Part shown: positions 34,586 through 46,256 of the stretch, piece by piece | Layout of the letters: the number at the start of each line of letters is the position of its first letter | Position numbering within the stretch: position 1 is the first letter of the stretch | Assembly (NCBI RefSeq): GCF_003573695.1 | Contig: NC_039366.1 | Span: 163,002,770 to 163,066,769, forward strand | Length of the DNA: 64,000 nt | Direction: 5' to 3' | From: Papaver somniferum | Lineage: Eukaryota > Streptophyta > Magnoliopsida > Ranunculales > Papaveraceae | Position numbers and translations under genes: made by a program | The notes under the pieces: generated by a model | Told to the model about the DNA's origin: nothing | Seen by the model: the letters and a program-made list of their open reading frames with translations, nothing else | Databases searched by the model: none

Positions 34586-37500
34586 ATGCCCGATTTTGTT
34601 AATAGGGCTTGGAAAAGAGATACTCTAGGTCGATTGATTAGCGAAAAACCTAGTAGTTCTTCTGATTTAAGCAGGGAGCTCGAAGACTCTTCTTTGGAGA
34701 GCCCTGTTTTTGGAAACTTCAGTTTTGAGAATTTATCTCTGAGTGACAAAAGTACCCCTAGTACTCCAGTTGTGCCAACGATGGCAACTTTGAAAGATTA
34801 CATGTTCCCAACTAGGACCAACCGAGCTTCATGCATTAAATTGCCAGCCACTACGGCTAATTTCGAGATAAAACCTAGTATTCTTCAGATGATCCCTATA
34901 TTCTTAGGAAAAGATGATGAGAACCCTTATTTTCATATTAGGGACTTTGAGGAAATCTGTGGGACAATTAGGATAAAGGACCTTACCGATGAAGTCTTGA
35001 AACTTAAGATGTTTCCCTTTTCTTTGAGAGACAAAGCCAAGACCTGGCTTAACAACCTACCGTCTGAATCCATAGAAACATGGCAGGAACTTATCGCCGC
35101 CTTCTATATGAAATTCTACCCTAAGCATAAAACTGCAGCTGTTAGGCAGAAAATTAGTGCTAGTGTGCAACAAGAGGGAGAGTCTCTTTATAGGTTTTTA
35201 GAGCGATTCAATGATCTCCTATCTCAGTGTCCTCACCATGGATTTGATAATATGAAACTTGTACAGATTATTTATGATGGTTTAGACTATTCGACCAAAG
35301 CCATGGTTGAGTCTATGTGCGCTGGTGAGTTCACTAGTAAAAATGCTGATGATGCTTTTACCTTCTTAGGAGTTATCGCTGAAAAATCCCAACAGTGGGA
35401 ATCTTGTGTTGAACCCCCTAAAAGACTCTTGGTCAATAGAAGTAGCACCAATATGGTAGATACGAGTTTTGCGTCAGATGCTAAGTTTGCTGCTTTGTCC
35501 AGAAGGTTAGAAGCTTTAGAAATGGGTCAGTCTAAAAATAGGCCCCTTGTTGAACCTAATAGATCCTCTCAAGTCTCTAGTTGTGGAATAGAGCCTGATA
35601 ATTCATTTTGGGAAGGTCAAGTTAGTGAAGAACAAGCCCATGCTGTCTATAACAACTCTAGGTTTGAGAACCGTCAGAAGTTTGACCCATACTCAGAAAC
35701 CTACAACCCTGGTTGGAGAAACCATCCTAATTTCTCTTGGTCTAAGGGCCAGAGTCAAGGCCAGTCTAGCAACTCTCAGCCTCCCCCAGGTTTTGGTTTT
35801 AAGAACTCTTCAGGTCAAACCCAGTTTCAGAACACTTCCGAGAAAAAGATCTCTACCTTAGAGGATACTCTCACTATGTTAGCAAATAACCATGAAATGC
35901 TAACAAAGAACCACATGAGCTTTCAACAGGAAACTAGGCAAGAATTGAAGAATAATTCCCAGAGTCTTGCCAAATTAGAACTTCAAGTAGGACAAATAGC
36001 TAAGTTCATAAGTGAGAGAGAAGATGGAAGGTTCCCTAGTCATACTGATCCTAACCCTAGAGGAGAGAAATCGTACAATCATGTGAATGCTGTCACAACC
36101 CTAAGAAGTGGAAAGAAAGTTGACAACAAGGTCGCCATGCATGATAGTGAACATGCTGTAGTTCACCCTGCTGAGCCAGAAAATGAGGAGACTGATAAAG
36201 TCTCCAAAGAGACCAATGAGGGTCCTGTTAATCCCGGCTTTGTTCCCAGATCCCCGTTTCCCCAGCTGCTAGTTCCGACTAAGAGGGAGTCCAACTTTAA
36301 TGATATATTGGAGGTTTTTAAGCAGGTTAATATCAACCTTCCATTATTAGATGCAATTAGGCAGATTCCCTCTTATGCCAAGTTCCTTAAGGACTTGTGT
36401 ACGCGAAAGCGTAAGCTCAGTGTCCAGAAGAAAGCCTTCATAGCTAGTCATGTGAGTTCTATTATTCAGAATACCACTACTCCTAAGTATAAAGACCCAG
36501 GGTCCCCTACCATTTCTTGTACAATAGGTAAGTACCGTGTTGAGAAATCGTTGCTTGACTTAGGAGCCAGTGTGAACTTACTGCCATACCATGTGTACCT
36601 TAAGCTAGGACTTGGTGAGATGAAACCTACCCAGATAACACTCCAGTTAGCTGATAGGTCCGTTAAAATCCCTCGTGGTGTGATCGAGGATGTTCTTATT
36701 GAGGTCGACAAGTTTATTTATCCAGTGGATTTCGTGGTCCTAGATACCCAACCTGTCCCCGACCCAGAGAACCAAATACCTGTGATTTTAGGTCGCCCAT
36801 TCTTAGCTACGTCTAATGCGATCATAAACTGTCGAAATGGTATTATGAATCTATCTTTTGGTAATATGACTATTGAGCTGAATATTTTTAATGTAAACAA
36901 GCTACATTCTGAGCTAGATAGCACATGTATTGAAGAGGTGAACATGATAGGAACCTTAGTTCAGGAGTCATTACCAAACATCGTACCGGAAAATACATTG
37001 GAGAGTTGTTTATCCCATTTTAGCCTGGATTTCGACGATGATAGTAACATTGAACAAGTAAATGCTCTGTTGGATTCTGTTCCTATGTTAGATATTGATA
37101 TATGGAAAGATAGGTTCGAACCATTACTAGCTTCTGAGTCTATCTTAGTACCTTATTTAAAAGAGCCTCCTGAGTTGGAGTCTAATTATACATTTTTAGG
37201 CCCACCCGAGTCTTTCCCTGTGATTATAGCCTCCGATTTGGATAGTGATCAGGAAAGTAGTCCAGAGACCGTGCTTCAAGAAAATAAGGAAGCCTTAGAG
37301 TGGACCATAGAAGATATGAAGCAAGCTGAGGATGAACCACCTGATTATGACTTAGAGAAAGCAATTGACCTTTTTCAAGAACCCGATGGTCTAGAAATTA
37401 GGAACATTGTGACTAGTCATTGTAGAGGCACCCAAAATTCTAAGTTTGGGGGTAGAGATTGTCAATTATCCCCAATAGAAGTCCCTATCTTGGGACTCGA

Positions 37501-37837
37501 GCCTAGTGAGGTATTCCATGAGTCTATTCAGACTCCACAACCCGATCCTCCTGATAATGTCCAGGAAAAAATCCATATATTAGAGACCCGTTTTTCGGAT
37601 AAAGCTGTTTGCCGAGACACTCATATGAAGCCCAAGTGGTCACCCGAGATAAATCCAGTTGTCTTGCGAGAAACTTTAGATCAGGTTGTGCTCTATCTGC
37701 TCATTTTTCTAATCTTGAGCATTTGTCTCCTATTCGTGGCAGTTCTATTTGGTCTTATGGACCCACAATTGTTTCGACTATTGGTATACGACTTTGGAAG
37801 GTTAAAATTATTTTTGAGGTATTTGATGTCTAGCTAA
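34586..37837 (+). CDS. gag-protease fused to an acidic/membrane C-terminal region (1083 aa), no RT
   Basis: One intact frame of an Athila-like structural polyprotein. Residues about 95-270 are the gag/capsid domain (KAKTWLNNLPSESIETWQEL, FYMKFYPKHKTAAVRQK, ESLYRFLERFNDLL). Residues 360-410 keep NPGWRNHPNFSWSKGQ, but the Athila zinc knuckle expected before it is missing. A coiled coil spans about 420-475. Protease spans about 640-775, with LLDLGASVNLLP (D658) and ILGRPFL. Residues 853-915 (LKEPPELESNYTFLGP, FPVIIASDL, ALEWTIEDMK) match the Athila linker that normally leads into RT. Instead of RT the protein continues with an acidic region, a KFGG block and a hydrophobic segment (1034-1057), then LFGLMDPQLFRLL and a basic end. 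No stop or shift is seen over 3.2 kb. Confidence 0.85.
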   Translation: MPDFVNRAWKRDTLGRLISEKPSSSSDLSRELEDSSLESPVFGNFSFENLSLSDKSTPSTPVVPTMATLKDYMFPTRTNRASCIKLPATTANFEIKPSILQMIPIFLGKDDENPYFHIRDFEEICGTIRIKDLTDEVLKLKMFPFSLRDKAKTWLNNLPSESIETWQELIAAFYMKFYPKHKTAAVRQKISASVQQEGESLYRFLERFNDLLSQCPHHGFDNMKLVQIIYDGLDYSTKAMVESMCAGEFTSKNADDAFTFLGVIAEKSQQWESCVEPPKRLLVNRSSTNMVDTSFASDAKFAALSRRLEALEMGQSKNRPLVEPNRSSQVSSCGIEPDNSFWEGQVSEEQAHAVYNNSRFENRQKFDPYSETYNPGWRNHPNFSWSKGQSQGQSSNSQPPPGFGFKNSSGQTQFQNTSEKKISTLEDTLTMLANNHEMLTKNHMSFQQETRQELKNNSQSLAKLELQVGQIAKFISEREDGRFPSHTDPNPRGEKSYNHVNAVTTLRSGKKVDNKVAMHDSEHAVVHPAEPENEETDKVSKETNEGPVNPGFVPRSPFPQLLVPTKRESNFNDILEVFKQVNINLPLLDAIRQIPSYAKFLKDLCTRKRKLSVQKKAFIASHVSSIIQNTTTPKYKDPGSPTISCTIGKYRVEKSLLDLGASVNLLPYHVYLKLGLGEMKPTQITLQLADRSVKIPRGVIEDVLIEVDKFIYPVDFVVLDTQPVPDPENQIPVILGRPFLATSNAIINCRNGIMNLSFGNMTIELNIFNVNKLHSELDSTCIEEVNMIGTLVQESLPNIVPENTLESCLSHFSLDFDDDSNIEQVNALLDSVPMLDIDIWKDRFEPLLASESILVPYLKEPPELESNYTFLGPPESFPVIIASDLDSDQESSPETVLQENKEALEWTIEDMKQAEDEPPDYDLEKAIDLFQEPDGLEIRNIVTSHCRGTQNSKFGGRDCQLSPIEVPILGLEPSEVFHESIQTPQPDPPDNVQEKIHILETRFSDKAVCRDTHMKPKWSPEINPVVLRETLDQVVLYLLIFLILSICLLFVAVLFGLMDPQLFRLLVYDFGRLKLFLRYLMSS

Positions 37838-39166
<1,329 letters not shown>

Positions 39167-40787
39167 TGATAGACGCATTTATGTGTCTAATATAGCTCAT
39201 TTGTATATATTGTTAGTACTCGATATTGTACTTATTTGATTATTTTATGTATTTGTAGGTGTTTTTGGAAAATAATCACTTGCGGCGAATTTGGCTAAAA
39301 ATGTGGCATTTGGACCTCCGTTGATAACGTACCGGAAGCGCCTCAGAAGTGTACCGGAAGTATCCCAGAAATACCCCGGAGGAACCCCGAAAAAAGTGCG
39401 GAAAATGCCCCAGAGGACACTTGCTATACGGACCCTTGATTTTGGATAAGGGGTAACCTAATTACTAAGGGGTGACCCATTTCCAGGCAGCTGCTAAAGG
39501 GACACCAGAAATGGATAGGGGGAGGTCTTCTTCAAATTTCAAATACTGGTTTTGGCGGGAAAGGCCATGCATTTCGCTGTTGATTTTTGATCCGATTGTT
39601 GGAGCTGTTTTAGGGAGATTAAACACCGGAAATTGATTGGGCTGGACGTGATATGGATATAAAATTCTAGTATGGATGATTTCATGGGCTTAATTGGGCT
39701 AGAATATCCGGGAGAAGCAATCAAAGTTAAAACAGAGAGACGTGTCCTGTTGTGCACTTTCAAAGATTTTTGAGAGATTTATGGAGGAATTTGACGATGG
39801 ATTAACATGTACACGGTCTTATTCAAGTCTAGGGAAGAGTTTGGTAGCTATTTTATAGCTAACAACACGTGAAAAAGCTCAACAGAAGGGATTATTCTCT
39901 CAACAGCGCAGAGAAGAAAAAGTCGGAATTTATACGAGTTATTTGGGATTTGAGGGCTATATAAGAGTGGTTTCAAGTCATAGAAAAGTTAGAAACCCTG
40001 AGGAGAGAGTTTAGAGTCCAGGAGAGCCGAGGAGAAGCGATTACAGAGAGTTATTGCTGCTGCTGCTGCTGCCATTAAAGCTTCTGAAGAACACGAAGAA
40101 CAGACTGCTCAGAGCAGTCTTATTTTCTGCAGCGTCAACAGCAGCAGCGGGGTGTCGTTGTTTTACAGCAACAGAAAAGTATCGTTTAATTTTCAGCACT
40201 TACCTCTTTGTAACAGTGACGCTGTAACACTTTTACAGCGTTGCTAATTCCTATTTCATCATATAATCATCAATAAAAACACCTATTAAGCCATGAATAC
40301 ATCTTATGATCATGTTTTTGGGATGAGGAGCTAAACCCAATCCAAGGGGTGACAGAGGAAGCCATTCTCACAATAATTATGTGGTAATCTCTATTTTATT
40401 AATTTATGCAATATTTTTATATGATTAATTGCATTGATAAAAATGATTTAAATGGTTTTTATTAATCAACTGTGTTTTCCCTTGATAATGCATGCTTAGT
40501 TTTAGACTCTTGATGCATTATACTTGTGATTAACATTTGATATTTTGGAAAATCTGCTCTTGGCAATTTTTAGAATCAACCCAATTATTTAAATTGCATA
40601 GTAAAAAAATATTAGATCACATAAGTATTGTTGATTGGTGGAATCTTAACCCCTATTTCTCCATAAAATTTTACTTCAGTTTGCTATTTTTCTTAAATTT
40701 TATTTAAATCTAGAAATTTTGTTACCTTCACAAGTCTGAAAAGACCCAGTTTTTACCACTACTACAATCACTATTTGAAAATCATCA
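39167..40787 (+). repeat. LTR-C (1621 bp), chimeric
   Basis: From 39167 to about 39930 it reads as identical to LTR-A. From about 39990 to the end it reads as identical to LTR-B. The switch lies between the last A/B-discriminating base (GAATTTATACGAG in A and C, GAATTTTTACGAG in B) and AGAAACCCTGAGG. That interval contains the TATA box (39958-39967) and the expected transcription start. Confidence 0.85.
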
Positions 40788-41129
40788 GGTCATGAGACCG
40801 ACTCTTGATGGTCATGGGACCAGTAGATGGTCGTTTGAGCGAACTTCCAATTGTTTGGAAAGAGTTCGAACCTAATATGAGCAACTGAGCAAATTAGGTT
40901 AAAATCATTAAAACATGCGGGACCAGATGTTTGCAAGCCTCAGGTTCACCCTTGGTCGGTCAAGGGGATGTTCCCGTGTCACCATAGTGTTCGTTCTCCA
41001 GTCCTGAGAATTTTGATATTTTCTGATGCACGTTTGAGCAACATTTGGAGAAAATATGCAAAATTCATGGTTTTGCTGAAACCGCAAAAATACATGAGAT
41101 GATGAAAATAATAAATAAACAAGGAGTCA

Positions 41130-42165
41130 CAAGATGTGGGACCGACCACGTCTAGGGCATGGCCGGCCAGCTGACACGGGGTCCCACATGCTTTTCCCGG
41201 TTTTATGTGATTTTATGTATTTTTCTATTATTTAAGGGAAATTCCATGAAACTGGAGAGTTTGGCGAAATTAGGGAACTTCCATGAGATGAGAGACATAA
41301 ATTAAAATATAAAATAGGGAATGGGGGTGTAGGACCGGCAATGGACGTGGCATAGCCGGCCGGCCAATGGGCGCGGGCCCAAAGGCACTCTTCCCAATTT
41401 TATGTAATTTTGACGATTTTAGATAATTTTTCATAAAATCAAAGGGATTTGTTGAAAACCAAGATATTTATTTGAAATCAGGGAGTTTTCATGAAATCAG
41501 GAAACCAAACACCAAATAATAATAAAATAATGGGCGTGTGGGACCGGCTAGGGCATGGTCGGCCGGCTAGAGCCCGGTCCCACAAGTTTTCCTACTTTTC
41601 CATAATTTTAGAGAAAATACATGAAATTAGGTAATTTTAAAGAAAATTCATAAAATCAAGGAATTTTCATAATTTGAGAAGGAATAATAAAATAATGGGA
41701 CGTGAGGTGTGGGACCGGCCACGACCAAGGCATGACCGGCAGGCCGGCGGTCCCGCGACACTTTTCCCTAATTTTATTATTTTTTGATAAAATCATGTGA
41801 TTTAGATAAAAATACATGAAATTAGGTAGTTTTCATGATTTTAGAGAAAATTCATAAAATCAAGGAATTTTCATAATTTGAGAGAAATAATAAAATAATG
41901 GAGACGTGAGGTGTGGGACCGGCCACGGCCAAGGCATGGCCGGCTGGTGCTCAGTCCCGCGACACCTTTCCCTAATTTTATTATTTTTTGATAAAACCAT
42001 GTGATTTAGATAATTTCTTTGAAATAAAGGAAATTTGCTCGAACGAGAGGATTTTCATGAGATCGTGAAAATAGTAAAAATATGGTAGAATATAAAATTG
42101 GGCGCGGGACTAGTCACGGCATGACTGGCCGGCTGGTGAGCCTAGTCCCCTGGCGCTTTTGTTTA
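41130..42165. repeat. GGGACCGGCC tandem/hairpin repeats in the T5 LTR
   Basis: Six diverged units of about 160-215 bp begin GTGGGACCGGCC-like at about 41136, 41333, 41549, 41708, 41914 and 42103. Each unit has a GC-rich core that can fold (GGGACCGGC...GGTCCC, with GGCCGGCCGG in the loop) followed by AT-rich text with TTTTCCCTAATTTTAT. The same array lies at about 59879-60920. Confidence 0.8.
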
Positions 42166-42679
42166 ATATTTTATTATTATTATTTTCCCTTCCTATTTTT
42201 CATTGGTTCCTCAGTCGTTCGTATTTTTGAAATGCTCGTTCGTGCATTCAAAATGCTGGTCTGTGCATTATCTGCTAATTACACTTGCACCGTTTTTGTC
42301 AGGGCTTATTCGATGCTCAGTTGCTTGTTCCGTTGAATATTTATTACTAACCTGTGGAATTCTCTGGGAAGAACCACAGATTGAAGTAACGAAATATAAC
42401 GAGGAATCGTAGAATATTGCTGAATATTCAGTCGATTAATTGAAGACTCGTAGAATATTGCTGGATATTCAGACGATTTAAGATAATTAATTTCTAGCTC
42501 TATACTAGAAGGGCTTCCTGTCTAGGAGCATTAATTATCTGAGGGTTGAGAATATGAACTTGCTGGAGGGTCATATTCCTCTTGCATAGTCGGGGAAATC
42601 TGGTTACATCCCGAAGACGTTGTCACTCTATACTAGCAGACATGTTGTCTAGGAGCCGCCCAATCTTTCGATTCTATAC

Positions 42680-42995
42680 AGTATGAGATGTGTCGTGGCC
42701 TCAGCTGAGAGACTGCACATCTTCATCTTCTCTGAGAGACTTTCTCCATCAGAGGTGGTATGAGCTTTCATGCACAGAGACATGAGTCTCGATACTCATC
42801 CGATTGTCGGATCTGGAGTAATTACTGAAATTGCTCAGTATTCATGAGATGTGTCGTGGCCTCAGCTGACAGACTACACATCTACACGTACTCTGAGAGA
42901 CAGCCTTCTCAGTCAGGGATTTATGACATGAGCTTTCATGCTTTAATGAGATACATCAGTCTCAATACTCATCCGGTTGCCGAATCTGGAGTATA
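42680..42995. repeat. about 160-bp tandem duplication in the T5 LTR
   Basis: The phrases ATGAGATGTGTCGTGGCCTC, ATGAGCTTTCATGC and CAATACTCATCCG occur twice in the same order, separated by about 160 bp. Confidence 0.7.
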
Positions 42996-43036
42996 GTTTT
43001 ACAATTCTACCCTTTGTCGAAAATCCACCATCTACA

Positions 43037-43051
43037 TTAAGTCCCCTGCTT
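43037..43051 (-). promoter_or_regulatory. polypurine tract of T5
   Basis: On the minus strand it reads AAGCAGGGGACTTAA directly before the 3' LTR, identical to the T4 PPT. Confidence 0.8.
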
Positions 43052-43502
43052 AGTGAGGAACAGTCATGTTCCTCAGTCAGCATTTAATGGTGATTTTCCA
43101 GGTATAAAAATAAGTAATTGAACTTAGTCATAAGATAAGATATTACCGGATTTCGACTGAATGAGAAAACCATGGTTTGAGCGGGAACCTCTATGGCATA
43201 ATAGAGCATCATCCAGTGAACATAAAACCGTGTAGAATCTCTGATTCGATGGTGGAACCTTGGTTGGTTTAGGATTCACGGGCCCAAAAGGGAAATCCTT
43301 ATGGAATTAGGTTTTGGAAATAAAATTAGGTATAAAAGGAAATTAATCTTTTTCTTTTTTTTTTTATTTCTTCCCACAACCGACCACCATCTTCATCTTC
43401 CTCCCGTCTCACGTCCGAGCATCAGGAGCAGCAGGAGAAGTTCGCCGGAATTCCACCGCCGGCGTCGTCCGTTCACCGTCCGGCCGAATTCCAGCCGGTA
43501 GC
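43052..43502 (+). other. 5' region of the T5 antisense gene, cut by A6
   Basis: Just inside the PPT, on the plus strand, come AT-rich DNA and then a pyrimidine-rich leader and a GC-rich exon-like segment (about 43380-43502). Across the A6 insertion this continues at 50384-50389 to GTCCAG|GTAATT, a good splice donor. It probably represents the 5' untranslated or first exon of the antisense gene. Confidence 0.5.
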
Positions 43503-44989
43503 TGTTGTAGTATTAATTTTGCGGTAAATAAGAATTCATTGCTCGGACTTGAAAAGATTTTTAAAACAAAAATATATACACAATATTTGTCACAGGATCA
43601 AGAGACATTAGGACACAGGATTCCACCATTAATCATTCACACAATTCATATATTTATTCGAAACAATTATACCTCAAATCATAAGGACTCTCATTCTTGC
43701 CAAGGCAGATTTTTAGAATATTTATTGTATATCACTAGCATGACGCATCAAAAGCACTACGACCAAGCATACATCATCATACGATATCACAACCAATTAA
43801 GAAAAATCATAAATCGATTAATAAAAAGTGCAAGTAGTCAAAAAAAGAATTAATATAATTATCATATGCGTAAAGAACGACTTCCTCCATCATCCCAGTG
43901 TTGGGGTTTAGCTAATCATAATAATCATGTTCTCAAAATATATATTTGATGCTCAAAGTATGATTAAAAGAGTCAAAAGTTATAAAACAGTGGTTCTGAG
44001 ACTCACAAAACACGTCCAGAAAGAAACGATACTAGAAAACTGCAGCTAAACTGCGACACTTCTCCACTGCTGCTGGAACTGTTGAAGAACGACGGTCTAT
44101 GGCCGTCCGTTCTTCATGTTCTTGAGATCCTCCTTCTTCTTCAGCAGCAGCAGGTGAACAATCCTGCAAGTCACGATTTCTCGCTCCTCTCGGCTCTGGC
44201 TCGACCCCAAACTCTTGATCACCTTAATAGACTTCCTAGTATCCTATTTATACATCACCAACCCATGTAATCCTCACAATAACTCCAAGAAATACCCATT
44301 AATGGTTTTTATTCACGAGAATATTTTCTTTCCCTGTTCACCTTTCACGCGTCTTCTGTTGATTCTCCCGTGTATTTTGTTGCTCATGCACGCTCCAAAT
44401 CTCCTAAATATTGAGTAAAGCTCGTCCAGGAACATGCCAATCTTCCAAAGATAGCTTAAAAATCCCGAGAATCACTCTCAAAATATTCTTCCCTGTTTTG
44501 CTCTGTTTTATCTCCCACGGATTCCTTGGCCCAATTTGCTCGATTTAAACAGCTGCACCAGGCCTGTTAAGACATATTAGGTCCATACCAATCATTTCCA
44601 GAAATTGAATCTTCCAAAAACACGTCCAACAATCGGGTTGAAATTAATGCAGACGTGTTTGAGAAGTTCCCGCCAATTTTTCTTTTAAATCGTGAAGGTG
44701 GTGTCCCCCTTAGCAAACAGTGGTGTCCCCTTAGCAATTCTTTCGGGATATTTTCCGCACTTTTTCGGGGTTCCTCCGGGACATTTCCAGGGTACTTCCG
44801 ACACACCTCTGGGGTACTTCCGGTACGCTATCAACGGAGCTCCAAACGCCGCATTTTTAACCAATTTCGCTGCAAGGGATTATTTCTCTAAAAACACCTA
44901 TAAATAAATAAAACACCATAATAAGTACAAAAATGGGCACTAACATTATATACAAATGAGATATATTAGACACATAAATGCGTCTATCA
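43503..44989 (-). repeat. 3' LTR of A6 (1487 bp)
   Basis: Plus-strand text TGTTGTAGTATTAATTTTGC to ATGCGTCTATCA. It differs from the 5' copy by scattered substitutions and a one-base indel. TATAAATA lies on minus at 44245-44252. In minus orientation it starts TGATAGACGCATTTATGTG like the composite LTRs, then diverges. Confidence 0.9.
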
Positions 44990-46256
44990 AATACCCCCAA
45001 ACTTATTATTTGCTAGTCCCGAGCAAATCAAAACTACAAAATAAAATCCTAACTCACTTTCGCAGGCATCATCGATTGCATTTAGCATATATAATAAGCC
45101 TTTAAACCCATAGGTGGCCCTAGTGGCCGAGTTATAGTCTCGGGAGGGCTTACCAGAGATATACCCACAAAATCATTACTCCAGACCCTAACTATCTACG
45201 CAAAATCTTGGAAAGCACTACAGAACCTCCTTGGTTGGCATACTTATTAATTACAGGAGGAAGTACCCTGATGCGAAATTCCAATTGTTGTATACGAGTT
45301 TGCACCCAAGTATACTAAAATTCATATAAGTGACAGAGCTCTGCTAAGATAGTTTTACGATGGACATCATACTCTGAGTCAGACTAATCATATGGATATA
45401 TTAAGAGATGGATATAGAAAATATAGATGGTTTTGATGTTAACTAGGTGAACGATGTTTCTCATATCTTTCTGAAGGCCACTGCAAAAATAAACCTATCC
45501 TAAATGACTGAGATAGTTTGACTAATATCAAATCACTGGCATATACAAGGGAACTAGTGTTCGATAATCCTAACTCTAGGTCAACACAACTGGCATATAC
45601 AAGGGTTCCAGTGGCCGACTTTATTGAATTTTATTCCGTTTGGTCAAATGGTCTGGTCTAAAACTTCTTTTTTTTTTCTTTTTTTCTTTTCTTTTTTTTC
45701 AATACTCAGTCACTCTATTTTACCCTAGCAGTGGTAACAACTTGAATCGTGAGCCCCACCTAATCACCTAGAGAAACATAGTTTAAAAATAAAAATAGAA
45801 ACAGAAATGAAAAGGACTCAATGAGATATGGAGAAACTATCATGTTATTTCTAACACCTGGGCTCTGTGCTTTTATGAATAGACTCTTTAGATGTTTCCA
45901 TCTAGTCAGATTGGTCCCTCAACTCCTAAAACCAAAATGCTTCCATCCACTTAGATTGGTTAGTGTCATCCTAAATAAGCATAAATTTATAGGCTCTGGA
46001 GTTTATTTATTATGCAACTAAAAAGTTTCTCCCATACCCCCAAACTTAAACCTAACATTGTCCTCAATGTTCTAAAGATAAAATTAAAAACATGAACAAG
46101 GAGAAACTGTTACCAATGAAGCAAAAGAGATAAGGAAAGATATTACCGTGTCGCATGAATATTGGGTTACCTCCCAAGAAGTGCTAAGTTTAAAGTCTTC
46201 AGCCATACTTAGGAAAGGTTTAGTCAACTCGAACCGTATAACAGTAATCGGAATAA
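44990..46256 (-). other. 3' non-coding region of A6
   Basis: No gene. It is homologous in reverse to the 3' regions of int1 and int2, including the duplicated TGGCATATACAAGGG block and the equivalent of the A tract (45661-45700, here a T/C mixture). Confidence 0.75.

Larger units (their letters stand above)
40793..43036 (-). repeat. T5 3' LTR, second part
   Basis: The T5 LTR resumes after the TSD GGTCA and ends at ACCATCTACA, followed by the PPT. 41010-42380 aligns with 59750-61120 of the 5' LTR. The block 40793-41009 is missing from the 5' LTR. Confidence 0.85.

Noticed and set aside
44655..44907. Plus-strand frames in both A6 LTRs (also 50045-50297)
   Set aside because: Two overlapping frames in an LTR, duplicated with it; no evidence of coding.
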